The notes: generated by a model not told the origin, from the letters alone. Counted from the stretch's first letter, positions 45,115 to 55,817 are shown. The stretch: 61,179 bases of DNA from an uncultured Prevotellaceae bacterium (GCA_902779455.1 CACZBS010000018.1:1-61179); one strand, 5' to 3'. Numbers and translations: made by a program.

Positions 45115-45180
45115 CGAAGTTATTCCGAAATAAACAACTTTTTTCCAAACATTAACGCATCCGAAGGAATCTGACGAACT

Positions 45181-45264
45181 ATTTCCAAGCCATGAAAATA
45201 TATTTCCAAGCCATGAAAATCTATTTTCAAGCCTTGAAAATAAATTTCCAAGCCTTGAAAATAG
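45181..45264. repeat. Four tandem copies of a 21-bp repeat
   Basis: Units start at 45181, 45202, 45223 and 45244 and follow ATTTCCAAGCC[A/T]TGAAAATx. The core TTTTCAAGCCTTGAAAA of unit 3 is nearly palindromic, so each unit can form a small hairpin. The array lies in the 387-base gap between the DUF4468 promoter and the restriction-modification gene. No gene is visible there. Confidence 0.85.
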
Positions 45265-45383
45265 CCTCGTCGACTTCGCCGTCACGTTTTCGCCCATCCC
45301 GCCGTATGATAGTTGTGCAGCTATTTCCAATTATTTTTCGCAGTTTTTTTTACTCCAGTGTGCTTTATTCCATTGATTTTTTG

Positions 45384-45391
45384 TAATTTTG
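45384..45391 (+). promoter_or_regulatory. -7 promoter box of the restriction-modification gene
   Basis: TAATTTTG matches the Bacteroidetes consensus. Transcription from it would start just before palindromic element B, which would then form a hairpin in the mRNA leader. Confidence 0.6.
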
Positions 45392-45400
45392 TAGCGCACA

Positions 45401-45470
45401 AGTAGGAGGCGACGTGTCCCACGTCGCAATCCAGACGATTGATGCGACGTGGGACACGTCGCCTCCTACT
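45401..45470. repeat. Palindromic element B in the leader of the restriction-modification gene
   Basis: Perfect 28-nt inverted arms (45401-45428 and 45443-45470) surround a 14-nt loop. The arm core is GGAGGCGACGTGTCCCACG. The ATG of the restriction-modification gene is 31 bases further on. Same family as elements C, D (in that gene), A and E. Confidence 0.95.
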
Positions 45471-45501
45471 GCATATAGAAGCAAAATAGTAATCGGGAGC
45501 A

Positions 45502-48369
45502 ATGGGAATGAAGACAGATAATCAGATTGCAGAAGCTGCAGCGAAGTTTGCAACACGTTGGGAAGGCAGGGGCTATGAGAGAGGTGAGTCGCAACCTTTC
45601 TGGATTGACTTGCTGAGCCATGTCTTTGGCATTGAGACACCTACAGATGGATTCATACGCTTCGAAGAGCATCATAAGGTAGATGAATCGAACTTTGTTG
45701 ACGGGCGCATCCCTTCCACCCGTGTGCTCATTGAGCAGAAGTCGCTGGGCAAAGACCTGCGGGCACCTATCCGTCAGAGTGACGGTGCACTGCTTAATCC
45801 ATTCCAACAGGCTCGCCGCTATGTGGTAGGGCTGCCTGTCTCTGAGCATCCTCGCTGGATTGTGACCTGCAACTTCTCCGAGTTCCTGGTCTATGACATG
45901 GAGCAGCCCAACGGTGAGCCGGAGCAGATTATGCTGAAGGACTTGGGCAGGGAATACTACCGGCTGAAGTTCCTCGTTGATGCCAAGAACGAGCATATAT
46001 CGAAGGAAATGCGGGTGTCGATGCAGGCAGGTGAGATTGTCGGCAAGATATATGACGCCTTGCTGAAACAATACGATGACAATTCGCCCGAAGCCCTCCG
46101 CTGGCTCAACATTCTCTGTGTGCGCATCGTGTTCTGCTTGTATGCCGAGGATGCAGAGATATTCACGCACGACCAGTTTCACGACTTCCTCACGACATAC
46201 GAAGCCAAGGACATGCGCAGGGCATTGCGTGATTTGTTTGAAGTCCTGAATACGCCACAAGAGAAGCGCAGTAAATATCTGCAGGACGACTTGAAAGCAT
46301 TCCCCTATACTAATGGCGGGCTATTTGCAGAGGATATCGAGATACCGCAGTTCACTGAAGAGCTTAAGCTGACGCTGCTGCAGAATGCGTCGCTCGACTT
46401 CGACTGGAGCGAGATTTCGCCTACCATCTTCGGAGCCGTGTTTGAATCGACGCTAAATCCTGAGACACGTCGCAGCGGCGGCATGCACTACACCTCGATA
46501 GAGAACATCCATAAGGTCATCGACCCGCTGTTCTTGAACGACCTGCGACGTGAGCTTGACGAGATCCTGGAGGAGAAGGTCGAGCGCCAGCGCCAGCGCA
46601 AACTCGGCGAGTATCAGTCGAAACTCTCGTCGCTGACTTTCCTTGACCCGGCTTGTGGCTCGGGCAACTTCCTTACGGAGACTTACCTCTCGCTTCGCCG
46701 ACTGGAGAATGAAGCCATCCGTGAAATGTATCACGGACAGATGATGTTGGGGGCCTTCGTCAACCCCGTCAAGGTGAGCATTCAGCAGTTCTACGGCATC
46801 GAGATCAACGATTTCGCCGTCACCGTGGCCACCACCGCCCTGTGGATTTCCGAAGCGCAGATGCTTCGTGAGACGGAGAAGATCGTCCATCAGGAAATTG
46901 ACTTCCTGCCGCTGAAGAGCTATACCAATATCAGAGAAGGTAATGCCTTAAGAATGGACTGGTTAGGAGGCGACGTGTCTCACGTCGCAACAGGGGACGC
47001 CACGTCTCGCGTCGCAACAGATTGCGACGTGAGACACGTCGCCTCCTATGATTACATCATCGGCAACCCGCCGTTTATCGGCGCCCGCCAGATGGACAGC
47101 GAACAAAAACAGGATGTCCTCAGCATTTTTGGAGAAAAGTGGAAGAATGTCGGCAATCTTGATTATGTCTGCTGCTGGTATAAGAAAGCCTTCGATGCAT
47201 TGAAGATAGGCAATCCCAAGGTGGCTTTTGTTTCTACTAACAGCATCTGTCAGGGTGAACAAGTGGCTAATCTTTGGCAGCCTCTTATGGAGCGTGGCTT
47301 GCATATAGACTTTGCTCACCGCACCTTCCGCTGGGACAGCGAATCCTCAACAAAAGCACAAGTACATTGTATTATCGTGGGCTTTAGCAAACAAGATGGC
47401 CAGTTGCGACGTGAGACACGTCGCCTCCTAGGCGACAAGGAAAAAGAGTGCTTGTTGTTCGACAATGACAAAGTGACAAAAGTCAAGCACATCAATGCCT
47501 ATCTGACTGCCGCACCCGATATTTTTATTTGGAGCCGACCGAAGCCAATATGCGATGTACCGCTGATAAGTATGGGTAACCAGCCTATAGATGGTGGTAA
47601 CTATCTTTTTGACAAAGATGATATGGAGGATTTCGTCAAAGAAGAGCCTTTGTCTGCTGCATATTTCCATCCTTATTACGGAGCTCTTGAATTTATCAAC
47701 CGCAAGCCCCGATATTGCTTATGGCTCGGAAACTGTACGCCAGCAGAATTACGTAATATGCCACACTGTATGAAACGCATTGAGGCTGTACGCGAAGTAA
47801 GATTATCAAGCAAAAGACCTTCTACGCTTAAACTTGCAGACAGGCCGACACGTTTCCAAACAGAGAACTTCCCTAAAGAAGATTATATCGTCATTCCAGA
47901 GGTTTCATCAGAGAAACGCCGTTATATTCCGATGGGGATTATGACACCAAACGACATATGCAGCAACAAGCTACGCATTATGCCTAATGTTTCTCGCTAC
48001 CATTTTGGAATTCTTCAGTCGAATGTTCATATGGCGTGGATGCGTCAAGTTTGTGGTCGAATGAAGAGTGATTACAGCTATAGCATAGATGTGGTATATA
48101 ACAATTTCCCTTGGCCTACACCCACGGACGAACAGAAGGCAACGATAGAGCAGACGGCTCAGGCAATTCTTGATGCCCGTGCTCTCTATCCCGACTCTTC
48201 ACTCGCTGATCTATACGACGAACTGACAATGCCCACAGAACTGCGCAAAGCCCATCAAGAGAATGATCGTGCCGTCATGCAGGCATACGGTTTCCCTGTC
48301 AAGAGCACTTTCACGGAAAGCCAGTGCGTAGCAGAACTATTCAGGCTATATAATGAGATAACTAAGTAA
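45502..48369 (+). CDS. MmeI-like (type IIL) bifunctional restriction endonuclease/DNA methyltransferase
   Basis: 955 aa, with ATG 45502 or 45508 as start. The N-terminal PD-(D/E)xK-like nuclease site is NFVDGRIPSTRVLIEQK, with Asp67, Glu78 and Lys80, close to the D70/E80/K82 spacing of MmeI. A helical region follows. The SAM-binding motif I is LDPACGSGNFL (Asp382) and the catalytic motif IV is NPPF (Asn522), typical of N6-adenine methylation. The C-terminus carries the target-recognition region and YNNFPWPTPTDEQ. No separate specificity or nuclease gene is adjacent. Residues ~488-515 and ~635-643 are encoded by palindromic elements C and D, the first directly before motif IV. The frame stays open. 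Activity is untested. Confidence 0.85.
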   Translation: MGMKTDNQIAEAAAKFATRWEGRGYERGESQPFWIDLLSHVFGIETPTDGFIRFEEHHKVDESNFVDGRIPSTRVLIEQKSLGKDLRAPIRQSDGALLNPFQQARRYVVGLPVSEHPRWIVTCNFSEFLVYDMEQPNGEPEQIMLKDLGREYYRLKFLVDAKNEHISKEMRVSMQAGEIVGKIYDALLKQYDDNSPEALRWLNILCVRIVFCLYAEDAEIFTHDQFHDFLTTYEAKDMRRALRDLFEVLNTPQEKRSKYLQDDLKAFPYTNGGLFAEDIEIPQFTEELKLTLLQNASLDFDWSEISPTIFGAVFESTLNPETRRSGGMHYTSIENIHKVIDPLFLNDLRRELDEILEEKVERQRQRKLGEYQSKLSSLTFLDPACGSGNFLTETYLSLRRLENEAIREMYHGQMMLGAFVNPVKVSIQQFYGIEINDFAVTVATTALWISEAQMLRETEKIVHQEIDFLPLKSYTNIREGNALRMDWLGGDVSHVATGDATSRVATDCDVRHVASYDYIIGNPPFIGARQMDSEQKQDVLSIFGEKWKNVGNLDYVCCWYKKAFDALKIGNPKVAFVSTNSICQGEQVANLWQPLMERGLHIDFAHRTFRWDSESSTKAQVHCIIVGFSKQDGQLRRETRRLLGDKEKECLLFDNDKVTKVKHINAYLTAAPDIFIWSRPKPICDVPLISMGNQPIDGGNYLFDKDDMEDFVKEEPLSAAYFHPYYGALEFINRKPRYCLWLGNCTPAELRNMPHCMKRIEAVREVRLSSKRPSTLKLADRPTRFQTENFPKEDYIVIPEVSSEKRRYIPMGIMTPNDICSNKLRIMPNVSRYHFGILQSNVHMAWMRQVCGRMKSDYSYSIDVVYNNFPWPTPTDEQKATIEQTAQAILDARALYPDSSLADLYDELTMPTELRKAHQENDRAVMQAYGFPVKSTFTESQCVAELFRLYNEITK
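46964..47048. repeat. Palindromic element C inside the restriction-modification gene
   Basis: Perfect 27-nt inverted arms (46964-46990 and 47022-47048) flank a loop with a third, diverged copy of the arm. It is translated as GGDVSHVATGDATSRVATD, then CDVRHVAS, immediately before YDYIIGNPPF. The family arm sequence is the same as in element B apart from one C/T position in the core. Confidence 0.95.
47404..47430. repeat. Palindromic element D, single arm, inside the restriction-modification gene
   Basis: These 27 bases are identical to the right arm of element C. Here the arm is translated in a different frame, LRRETRRLL (residues 635-643), against CDVRHVAS for the same bases in element C. 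Confidence 0.95.
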
Positions 48370-48405
48370 TATGCAAAAAAAATTGGTACAATTTGGCTGC
48401 CTCTG

Positions 48406-48470
48406 TAGGAGGCGACGTGTCCCCACGTCGCACTTGCCTCAGGTGTCACGTGAGGACACGTGACCTCCTA
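48406..48470. repeat. Palindromic element E between convergent genes
   Basis: This is a 65-base imperfect palindrome with ends TAGGAGGCGACGTGTCC and GGACACGTGACCTCCTA. It is nearly identical to the inner part of element A. It lies between the ends of the restriction-modification gene (+) and uvrB (-), again a convergent site. Confidence 0.9.
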
Positions 48471-48508
48471 AATCTTACGGTCACTAAACAATCTTGACGT
48501 CTGGCTGG

Positions 48509-50530
48509 CTACTTCAGTTCTATCTCGGCCTGCAGGCGGATGATCTCGTCGCGATACTGGGCGGCCTGTAGGAAGTCCATCTTCTTGGCGGCCTCCTTCA
48601 TGCGGCGGGTGGTCTCGGCGATGAGCTTCTCGATCTGCGGACGCGTCATGTGCTCGATGATGGGGTCGGCGGCGGTGTCGAGCTGCGGGTTCGCAGCATA
48701 CTGCGAGCCGAGGAGCTCGCGGACGTCGGGCGGCGTGTCCTTGGTGAGCGTGCCGTGGAGGGCCTTGACGATCTGTGTGGGGGTGATGCCGTGCTCTTCG
48801 TTGTAGCGCAGCTGCTTGAGGCGTCGGCGGTTGGTCTCGTCGATGGTGAGCTGCATGGAGGCGGTGATGGTGTCGGCATACATGATGACGCGGCCGTTGA
48901 CGTTGCGGGCGGCGCGGCCGGCGGTCTGCGTGAGTGAGCGGTGGGAGCGGAGGAAACCCTCCTTGTCGGCGTCGAGGATGGCGACGAGCGACACCTCGGG
49001 CAGGTCGAGGCCCTCGCGGAGGAGGTTGACGCCTACGAGGACGTCGTAGACGCCCTGGCGCAGTTTCTCGAGGATCTGGACGCGGTCGAGGGTGGCCACG
49101 TCGCTGTGGATATAGGCCGTCTGGACGCCGTGGTTCAGCAGATACTCGCTGAGCTCCTCGGCCATGCGCTTGGTCAGCGTGGTGACGAGGGTGCGCTCGT
49201 GGCGCTCGATGCGCTGGCGGATCTCCTCGAGGAGGTCGTCGATCTGATGCTCTGAGGGGCGCACCTCGATCTCCGGGTCGAGGAGACCTGTGGGGCGGAT
49301 GACCTGTTCGACGACGACGCCCTCGGCCTCCTGCAGCTCGAAGTCGGCGGGCGTGGCTGAGACGTAGATGCGCTGGTGGGTGTGCTCCTGGAACTCGTCG
49401 AAGGTCAAGGGGCGGTTGTCGAAGGCGGCAGGCAGCCGGAAGCCGTACTCGACGAGGTTCTGCTTGCGGGCGCGGTCGCCGCCGTACATGGCGCCGATCT
49501 GGGGGACTGAGACATGGCTCTCGTCGACGACGAGGAGGAAGTCGTCAGGGAAGTAGTCGAGCAGGCAGTAGGGGCGCTCGCCGGGGTGGCGGCCGTCGAA
49601 GTAGCGCGAGTAGTTCTCGATGCCGGAGCAGTGGCCCAGCTCCTTGATCATCTCCATGTCGTACTCGACGCGCTCCTTGATGCGCTGCGCCTTGAGCTCG
49701 TCGCCCAGGTCCTCGAAGAACTGCACCTGTCGGACGAGGTCGTCCTGGATGTCGTGGATGGCGCGGTCGGTCTGTTCCTGGGTGGTCATGAAGAGGTTGG
49801 CGGGGTAGAGGCGGTAGTCGGCATAGCGGCCCATGGGCAGGAGCGTGACGGGGTCGAGCTCCTCGAGCTGGTCGATCTCGTCGTCCCAGAAGGTGACGCG
49901 CAGGATTTTCTCGGCGTAGGCCACGTAGATGTCGACGGTGTCGCCCTTGACGCGGAAGTTGCCACGCTCGAGGGCGAGGTCGTTGCGGACGTAGAGCGAC
50001 TGCACCAATTTTCTTAACAAAATATTGCGGTCGATGTGCTGACCTTGGCGCAAATCGATGACGTTCTCGGACAGGGCGTTGGGGCTGCCCATGCCATAGA
50101 TGCACGAGACTGACGAGACGACGATGACGTCGCGACGTCCTGACAATAAGGAAGATACGGCGGCGAGACGCAGACGGTCGATCTCCTCGTTGATGGCCAG
50201 GTCCTTCTCGATGTAGGTGTCGGTATGGGGGAGGTAGGCCTCAGGCTGGTAGTAGTCATAATAACTGACATAATACTCGACGGCGTTATCGGGGAAGAAA
50301 CCCCGCATCTCCTCGTAGAGCTGTGCCGCCAGGGTCTTGTTGTGGCTGAGGATGAGGGTGGGTCGCGCGACGTTCTGGATGACGTTGGCGATGGTGAAGG
50401 TCTTGCCGGAGCCCGTGACGCCGAGGAGCACCTGGGCACGGTCGCCCCGCAGGATGCCGTCGGTGAGCTGTCGGATGGCCTCGGGCTGGTCGCCCGTGGG
50501 CTGGTATTTTGAGGTTAGTTTGAAGTCCAT
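48509..50530 (-). CDS. uvrB: Excinuclease ABC subunit B
   Basis: This 673-aa cytosolic nucleotide-excision-repair helicase-like subunit loads damaged DNA and recruits UvrC. Walker A is GVTGSGKT (residues 38-45), the damage-probing beta-hairpin is YYVSYYDYYQPEAYLP, the DEAD-like box is VVDESHVSVPQ, and helicase motifs YVSATPADFEL and QTAGRAARN are present. The C-terminal UVR motif (AAKKMDFLQAAQYRDEI) is complete. Length is normal. The -7 box TAATTTTG (- strand, 50546-50539) ends 8 bases before the ATG. Confidence 0.98.
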   Translation of the reverse strand: MDFKLTSKYQPTGDQPEAIRQLTDGILRGDRAQVLLGVTGSGKTFTIANVIQNVARPTLILSHNKTLAAQLYEEMRGFFPDNAVEYYVSYYDYYQPEAYLPHTDTYIEKDLAINEEIDRLRLAAVSSLLSGRRDVIVVSSVSCIYGMGSPNALSENVIDLRQGQHIDRNILLRKLVQSLYVRNDLALERGNFRVKGDTVDIYVAYAEKILRVTFWDDEIDQLEELDPVTLLPMGRYADYRLYPANLFMTTQEQTDRAIHDIQDDLVRQVQFFEDLGDELKAQRIKERVEYDMEMIKELGHCSGIENYSRYFDGRHPGERPYCLLDYFPDDFLLVVDESHVSVPQIGAMYGGDRARKQNLVEYGFRLPAAFDNRPLTFDEFQEHTHQRIYVSATPADFELQEAEGVVVEQVIRPTGLLDPEIEVRPSEHQIDDLLEEIRQRIERHERTLVTTLTKRMAEELSEYLLNHGVQTAYIHSDVATLDRVQILEKLRQGVYDVLVGVNLLREGLDLPEVSLVAILDADKEGFLRSHRSLTQTAGRAARNVNGRVIMYADTITASMQLTIDETNRRRLKQLRYNEEHGITPTQIVKALHGTLTKDTPPDVRELLGSQYAANPQLDTAADPIIEHMTRPQIEKLIAETTRRMKEAAKKMDFLQAAQYRDEIIRLQAEIELK

Positions 50531-50538
50531 ATCGGGTG

Positions 50539-50628
50539 CAAAATTACGAATTTCTGTCGTAATAAACGTTATAAATGCGAAAAATCATTTGAAAAGCTTG
50601 CTTTTTCGGCTGAAAATGAGTAATTTTG
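50539..50628. promoter_or_regulatory. Divergent promoters of uvrB and bamD
   Basis: TAATTTTG on the - strand (50546-50539) serves uvrB and TAATTTTG on the + strand (50621-50628) serves bamD, whose ATG follows 20 bases later. Confidence 0.75.
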
Positions 50629-50648
50629 CAGGCTAAAATACGCGAGCA

Positions 50649-51479
50649 ATGAAGAAAACCGTACTTTATATGGGTTGCCTGATGCTGCTGCTGACGGGCT
50701 GCGCAGGCGAATTCAACAAGGTCTACAAGTCGACCGACATGGACTATCGCTACGAGTATGCCAAGCAGGCGTTCGCCGAGGGCAAGTACTCGCGGGCGGT
50801 GGGGCTGCTCGAGGGGCTCATCACGGCGAAGAAGGGCCGCGAGGACGCCGAGGAGTCGCTCTACATGCTGGGCATGGCCGAATACATGAGCCACGACTAC
50901 GAGTCGGCGTCGGCCACGTTCAAGAAGTATCACCAGACCTACCCGAAGGGCATCTATGCCGAGCAGGCCTCGTTCTACACGGGCCAGGCCCTCTATGAGG
51001 GAGCGCCGGAGCCCCGCCTGGACCAGACGCCCACGATAGGCGCCATCAACGCCTACCAGCAGTTCATGGACTTCTATCCTGACTCGCGCCTTCGTCAGCA
51101 GGCCCAGCAGCGACTCTTCGAACTGCAGGACAAGCTGGTGCAGAAGGAGTTGCTGTCGGCCCAGCTCTACTACAATCTTGGCGGATACTTTGGCAACATC
51201 AACTCGAACAACGAGAGCAACTATATCTCATCGATCATCACGGCGCAGAACGCGCTGAAGAGCTACCCCTACTCCAAGTGGCGCGAGGACTTCTCGCTGA
51301 TCATCATGAAGAGCAAGTTCGAGCTGGCCGAGAACTCGAGCGAGGACAAGCGCCTGGAGCGCTATCGCGACGCTGAGGATGAGGCCTATGGATTCCTGAA
51401 CGAATATCCGGAATCGAAGAACTGCGAACTGGCCAACAAGTTCATCGCCAAGTGCAAGAAGGTGGCGGGAGAGAAGTGA
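50649..51479 (+). CDS. bamD: Outer-membrane protein assembly lipoprotein BamD
   Basis: This 276-aa lipoprotein (LMLLLTGCAG) consists of TPR-like repeats: YEYAKQAFAEGKYSRAVGLLE, SLYMLGMAEYMSHDYESAS, YAEQASFYTGQAL, then INAYQQFMDFYPDSR. BamD works with BamA at the inner face of the outer membrane to fold beta-barrels such as the porin in this window. First gene of a closely spaced + strand run. Heptamer-like GTGAA repeats fill the gap to the next gene. Confidence 0.92.
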   Translation: MKKTVLYMGCLMLLLTGCAGEFNKVYKSTDMDYRYEYAKQAFAEGKYSRAVGLLEGLITAKKGREDAEESLYMLGMAEYMSHDYESASATFKKYHQTYPKGIYAEQASFYTGQALYEGAPEPRLDQTPTIGAINAYQQFMDFYPDSRLRQQAQQRLFELQDKLVQKELLSAQLYYNLGGYFGNINSNNESNYISSIITAQNALKSYPYSKWREDFSLIIMKSKFELAENSSEDKRLERYRDAEDEAYGFLNEYPESKNCELANKFIAKCKKVAGEK

Positions 51480-51535
51480 TGAGTGAAGAGTGAAGAGTGA
51501 AAAGGGAACAGTGAATAGTGAAAAGTGAAAAATTT
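51473..51535. repeat. Degenerate GTGAAGA/GTGAAAA heptamer repeats
   Basis: Units of the type GAGTGAA, GTGAAAA and AGTGAAT run from the bamD stop codon to about 51535. Same style as the repeats at 17194, 20627, 52290 and 54694. Confidence 0.75.
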
Positions 51536-51587
51536 GCTGCCGCCATTTTTTTAGAAAGAAAACATCAATAACGAGAATAGAAAAAAT

Positions 51588-51932
51588 ATGGATTACAAGA
51601 AGTCAAAGGCTCCGGTGAACACCGTGACGCGCAACATCATGGACCTGTGCGAAGAGACGGGCAACATCTACGAGAGTGTGGCCATCATCGCTAAACGTGC
51701 TAACCAGATCTCCGTGCAGATCAAGGAAGACCTGTCGAAGAAGCTGGCTGAGTTTGCCAGCTACAACGACTCGCTCGAGGAGGTGTTCGAGAACCGCGAG
51801 CAGATCGAGATCTCGCGCTACTACGAGAAGCTGCCGAAACCCACGCTGCTCGCCACTCAGGAGTTCATCGAGGGCAAGGTGTACTATCGCGACCCCTCCA
51901 AGGACAACCAGACCGTTGCTGCAGAGGTATGA
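51588..51932 (+). CDS. rpoZ: RNA polymerase omega subunit (Rpb6-like, Bacteroidetes type)
   Basis: This 114-aa protein has the Bacteroidetes omega/Rpb6 pattern: VTRNIMDLCEETGNIYESVAII, then KRANQISVQIKEDLSKKLAEF, and the C-terminal KPTLLATQEFIEGKVYYR. It supports assembly and stability of RNA polymerase. Its stop overlaps the start of the DUF4293 gene (ATGA), giving translational coupling. Confidence 0.88.
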   Translation: MDYKKSKAPVNTVTRNIMDLCEETGNIYESVAIIAKRANQISVQIKEDLSKKLAEFASYNDSLEEVFENREQIEISRYYEKLPKPTLLATQEFIEGKVYYRDPSKDNQTVAAEV

Positions 51933-52291
51933 TACAGAGGATTCAGACTGTCTATCTCTTCATCGCCTTCGTCGTGCTGGCCGTCTGTGCCGCGTGCGAC
52001 CAGACGTTCGGATTCCTGTGCGGATGGACGGCAGCCCTGGCAGTGCTGACGCTGGCCGACGTGTTCCTCTACAAGAAGCGCACGCGCCAGGCGATGCTCT
52101 GTCTGGTGCTGATGGGGCTGGCCCTGGTCTACTATGTGGCCCTGGCGGTCTATAACCACCGCATGGGCGGCGCCCTCGTGCTGACGTGGCCCATGGTGCT
52201 GCCTGCCGTCGCCATCGTGCTGCTGTTCATGGCCCGCAAGCGGATTATCAAGGACGAGAAGCTGGTGCGTTCGCTTGACCGCATCAGGTGA
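51929..52291 (+). CDS. DUF4293 family membrane protein
   Basis: This 120-aa protein has four hydrophobic segments (VYLFIAFVVLAVCAAC, FLCGWTAALAVLTLADVF, AMLCLVLMGLALVYYVAL, LTWPMVLPAVAIVLLFMA). It starts MIQRIQTVYLF, the DUF4293 signature, and ends in ARKRIIKDEKLVRSLDRIR, also typical. It is an inner-membrane protein of unknown function, usually next to the omega gene in Bacteroidetes, as here. Confidence 0.88.
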   Translation: MIQRIQTVYLFIAFVVLAVCAACDQTFGFLCGWTAALAVLTLADVFLYKKRTRQAMLCLVLMGLALVYYVALAVYNHRMGGALVLTWPMVLPAVAIVLLFMARKRIIKDEKLVRSLDRIR

Positions 52292-52322
52292 GTTGAGAGT
52301 TGAGAACTGAGAGTTGAGAATT
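52290..52322. repeat. GAGAGTT/GAGAACT heptamer repeats
   Basis: About four and a half 7-nt units fill the whole gap between the DUF4293 stop and the engB ATG. Confidence 0.8.
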
Positions 52323-52920
52323 ATGGAGATTAAGACCGCCGAGTTTACGCTGTCATCACCGATGGTGAGCATGTGTCCTAAGGACACCAAGCCTGAGTAT
52401 GCCTTCATTGGCCGTTCGAACGTGGGCAAGTCGAGCCTGATCAATATGCTTTGCCGCAACAAACGGCTGGCCAAGACATCGGCCACGCCGGGCAAGACGC
52501 TGCTCATCAACCACTTCATCATCAACCGCGAGTGGTATCTGGTCGACCTGCCCGGCTACGGATTTGCCAAGCGGTCGAAGTCGGAGGTGCAACGCCTCGA
52601 CCAGATGATCCGCGGCTACCTGCTGGAGCGCGAACAGCTGGTCAACGTCTTCGTGCTCGTCGACGTCAGGCTGGAGCCACAGGCCATCGACCTGGAGTTC
52701 ATCAACTGGCTCGGCGTGTCGAGCATCCCCTTTGCCATCATCTTCACGAAGGCTGACAAGCTGTCGGCACTCAAGGTGCGCCAGAACGTCGAGGCCTATA
52801 AGACGAAGATGCTCGAGACGTGGGAGGAGATGCCGCCATATTTCATCACGTCGGCCGAGAAGCAGGACGGTCGCGACGACGTGCTCGGATATATTGAGCA
52901 GATCAACAAAGGGCTGCTGG

Positions 52921-52928
<8 letters not shown>
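52323..52928 (+). CDS. engB: Ribosome biogenesis GTP-binding protein EngB/YsxC
   Basis: 201 aa from ATG 52323; an upstream TTG at 52314 lies inside repeats and is rejected. The G motifs are [10 protein letters not shown] (G1), [11 protein letters not shown] (G3), FTKADKLS (G4) and [11 protein letters not shown] (G5). It is an essential GTPase for large-subunit assembly. Its stop overlaps the ABC-F start by 8 bases, which indicates translational coupling. Confidence 0.96.
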
Positions 52929-54693
<1,765 letters not shown>

Positions 54694-54708
<15 letters not shown>

Positions 54709-54732
54709 GAACTGAGAAGTGAGAGTTGAGAG
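54694..54732. repeat. GAGAGTT-type heptamers spanning the ABC-F stop and abutting the recR start
   Basis: Units such as GAGATTG, AGAGTTG, AGAACTG and AGAAGTG cover the last codons of the ABC-F gene (IES, stop) and run up to the GTG start of recR. Confidence 0.7.
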
Positions 54733-55350
54733 GTGATACAACAATATCCATCACGACTACTGGAACAGGCGGTGCAGCAGTTTGCCACACTGCCGGGCAT
54801 AGGGCGCAAGACGGCGCTCAGGCTGGTGCTCCACCTGCTGCGGCAGGACACTGAGACCGTCAGCCTGTTCACCAAGGCCATCGACACGATGAAGCACGAG
54901 GTGAAGTTCTGTCGTACCTGCCATAACATCAGCGACACCGACACGTGCCCCATCTGTGCCAACCCGCATCGCGACGCAACCACCGTCTGCGTGGTGGAGA
55001 ACATCCAGGACGTCATGGCCGTCGAGAACACACAGCAGTTCAACGGACTCTATCACGTCCTCGGCGGACTCATCTCGCCGATGGACGGCATTGGTCCGAG
55101 CGACCTGGAGATCGACTCGCTCGTTGAGCGCGTCGGGCAGGGCACGATCCGCGAGGTGATCCTGGCCCTCAGTCCGACGATGGAGGGCGACACGACCAAC
55201 TTCTACATCTTCCGCAAGCTGGCTCCCTTCACCGATGTGCGCATCAGCATCATCGCGCGAGGCATCGCTGTCGGTGGTGAGCTGGAATACACCGATGAGG
55301 TGACGCTGGGCCGCTCAATCCTCAACCGGACGCCTTTCGAAGGCAAATGA
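54733..55350 (+). CDS. recR: Recombination mediator protein RecR
   Basis: 205 aa with a GTG start (54733), directly after heptamer repeats. The helix-hairpin-helix is [20 protein letters not shown], the C4 zinc finger is [16 protein letters not shown], and the Toprim domain covers [14 protein letters not shown] to [14 protein letters not shown]. It helps load RecA in gap repair. The downstream gene overlaps its stop (ATGA). Confidence 0.97.
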   Translation: MIQQYPSRLLEQAVQQFATLPGIGRKTALRLVLHLLRQDTETVSLFTKAIDTMKHEVKFCRTCHNISDTDTCPICANPHRDATTVCVVENIQDVMAVENTQQFNGLYHVLGGLISPMDGIGPSDLEIDSLVERVGQGTIREVILALSPTMEGDTTNFYIFRKLAPFTDVRISIIARGIAVGGELEYTDEVTLGRSILNRTPFEGK

Positions 55351-55817
55351 AACATAGCAATCATTCTCAGATGAAAAGAATACAAAACATATTGATGGTG
55401 CTGTTCTGGGGCCAGCTGGTCGTTCCGACACTGCTCTACGTCTGCGGTGAGTTCCTGCATGTCGACATGGCGGTGCTCAGCGAATGCTCGCCGACGTGGC
55501 GCTATGCGGTCTCGACGGTGATGATCCTGCTCTCGCTGGCCCTCATTCCGCTGGCGCTGAGGCTCTTCAAGTTCGGAAAGGTCCGACGCGACCTCGCCGA
55601 GCATGGGGCGGAAGCCCTCGGCAAGTGGGGGAGAATCCGGCTGCTGATGCTGGGCGACCTGCTGCTGGCCAACACCGTGCTATACTATGCCTTCGCCTAT
55701 GAGCCTGCCTTCGGCTATCTGGCTGTCGTCACGCTGCTGACGATGCCTTTCGTCTATCCAACAAAGAACCGTTGTCTCACCGAGACGGAAGCCGCCGGGG
55801 AGGGCGCTGACGCATGA
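55347..55817 (+). CDS. Membrane protein of unknown function
   Basis: 156 aa from ATG 55347, or 148 aa from ATG 55371. Four hydrophobic segments are visible: [60 protein letters not shown] and [14 protein letters not shown]. It overlaps recR and the glycosyltransferase gene by 4 bases each, so it is co-translated with both. I do not recognise the family. Confidence 0.75.
   Translation: MKHSNHSQMKRIQNILMVLFWGQLVVPTLLYVCGEFLHVDMAVLSECSPTWRYAVSTVMILLSLALIPLALRLFKFGKVRRDLAEHGAEALGKWGRIRLLMLGDLLLANTVLYYAFAYEPAFGYLAVVTLLTMPFVYPTKNRCLTETEAAGEGADA

Noticed and set aside
45077-45148. N-terminal extension of the DUF4468 protein
   Set aside because: The promoter box (45107-45114) lies inside it, and the signal peptide begins at the ATG at 45076.
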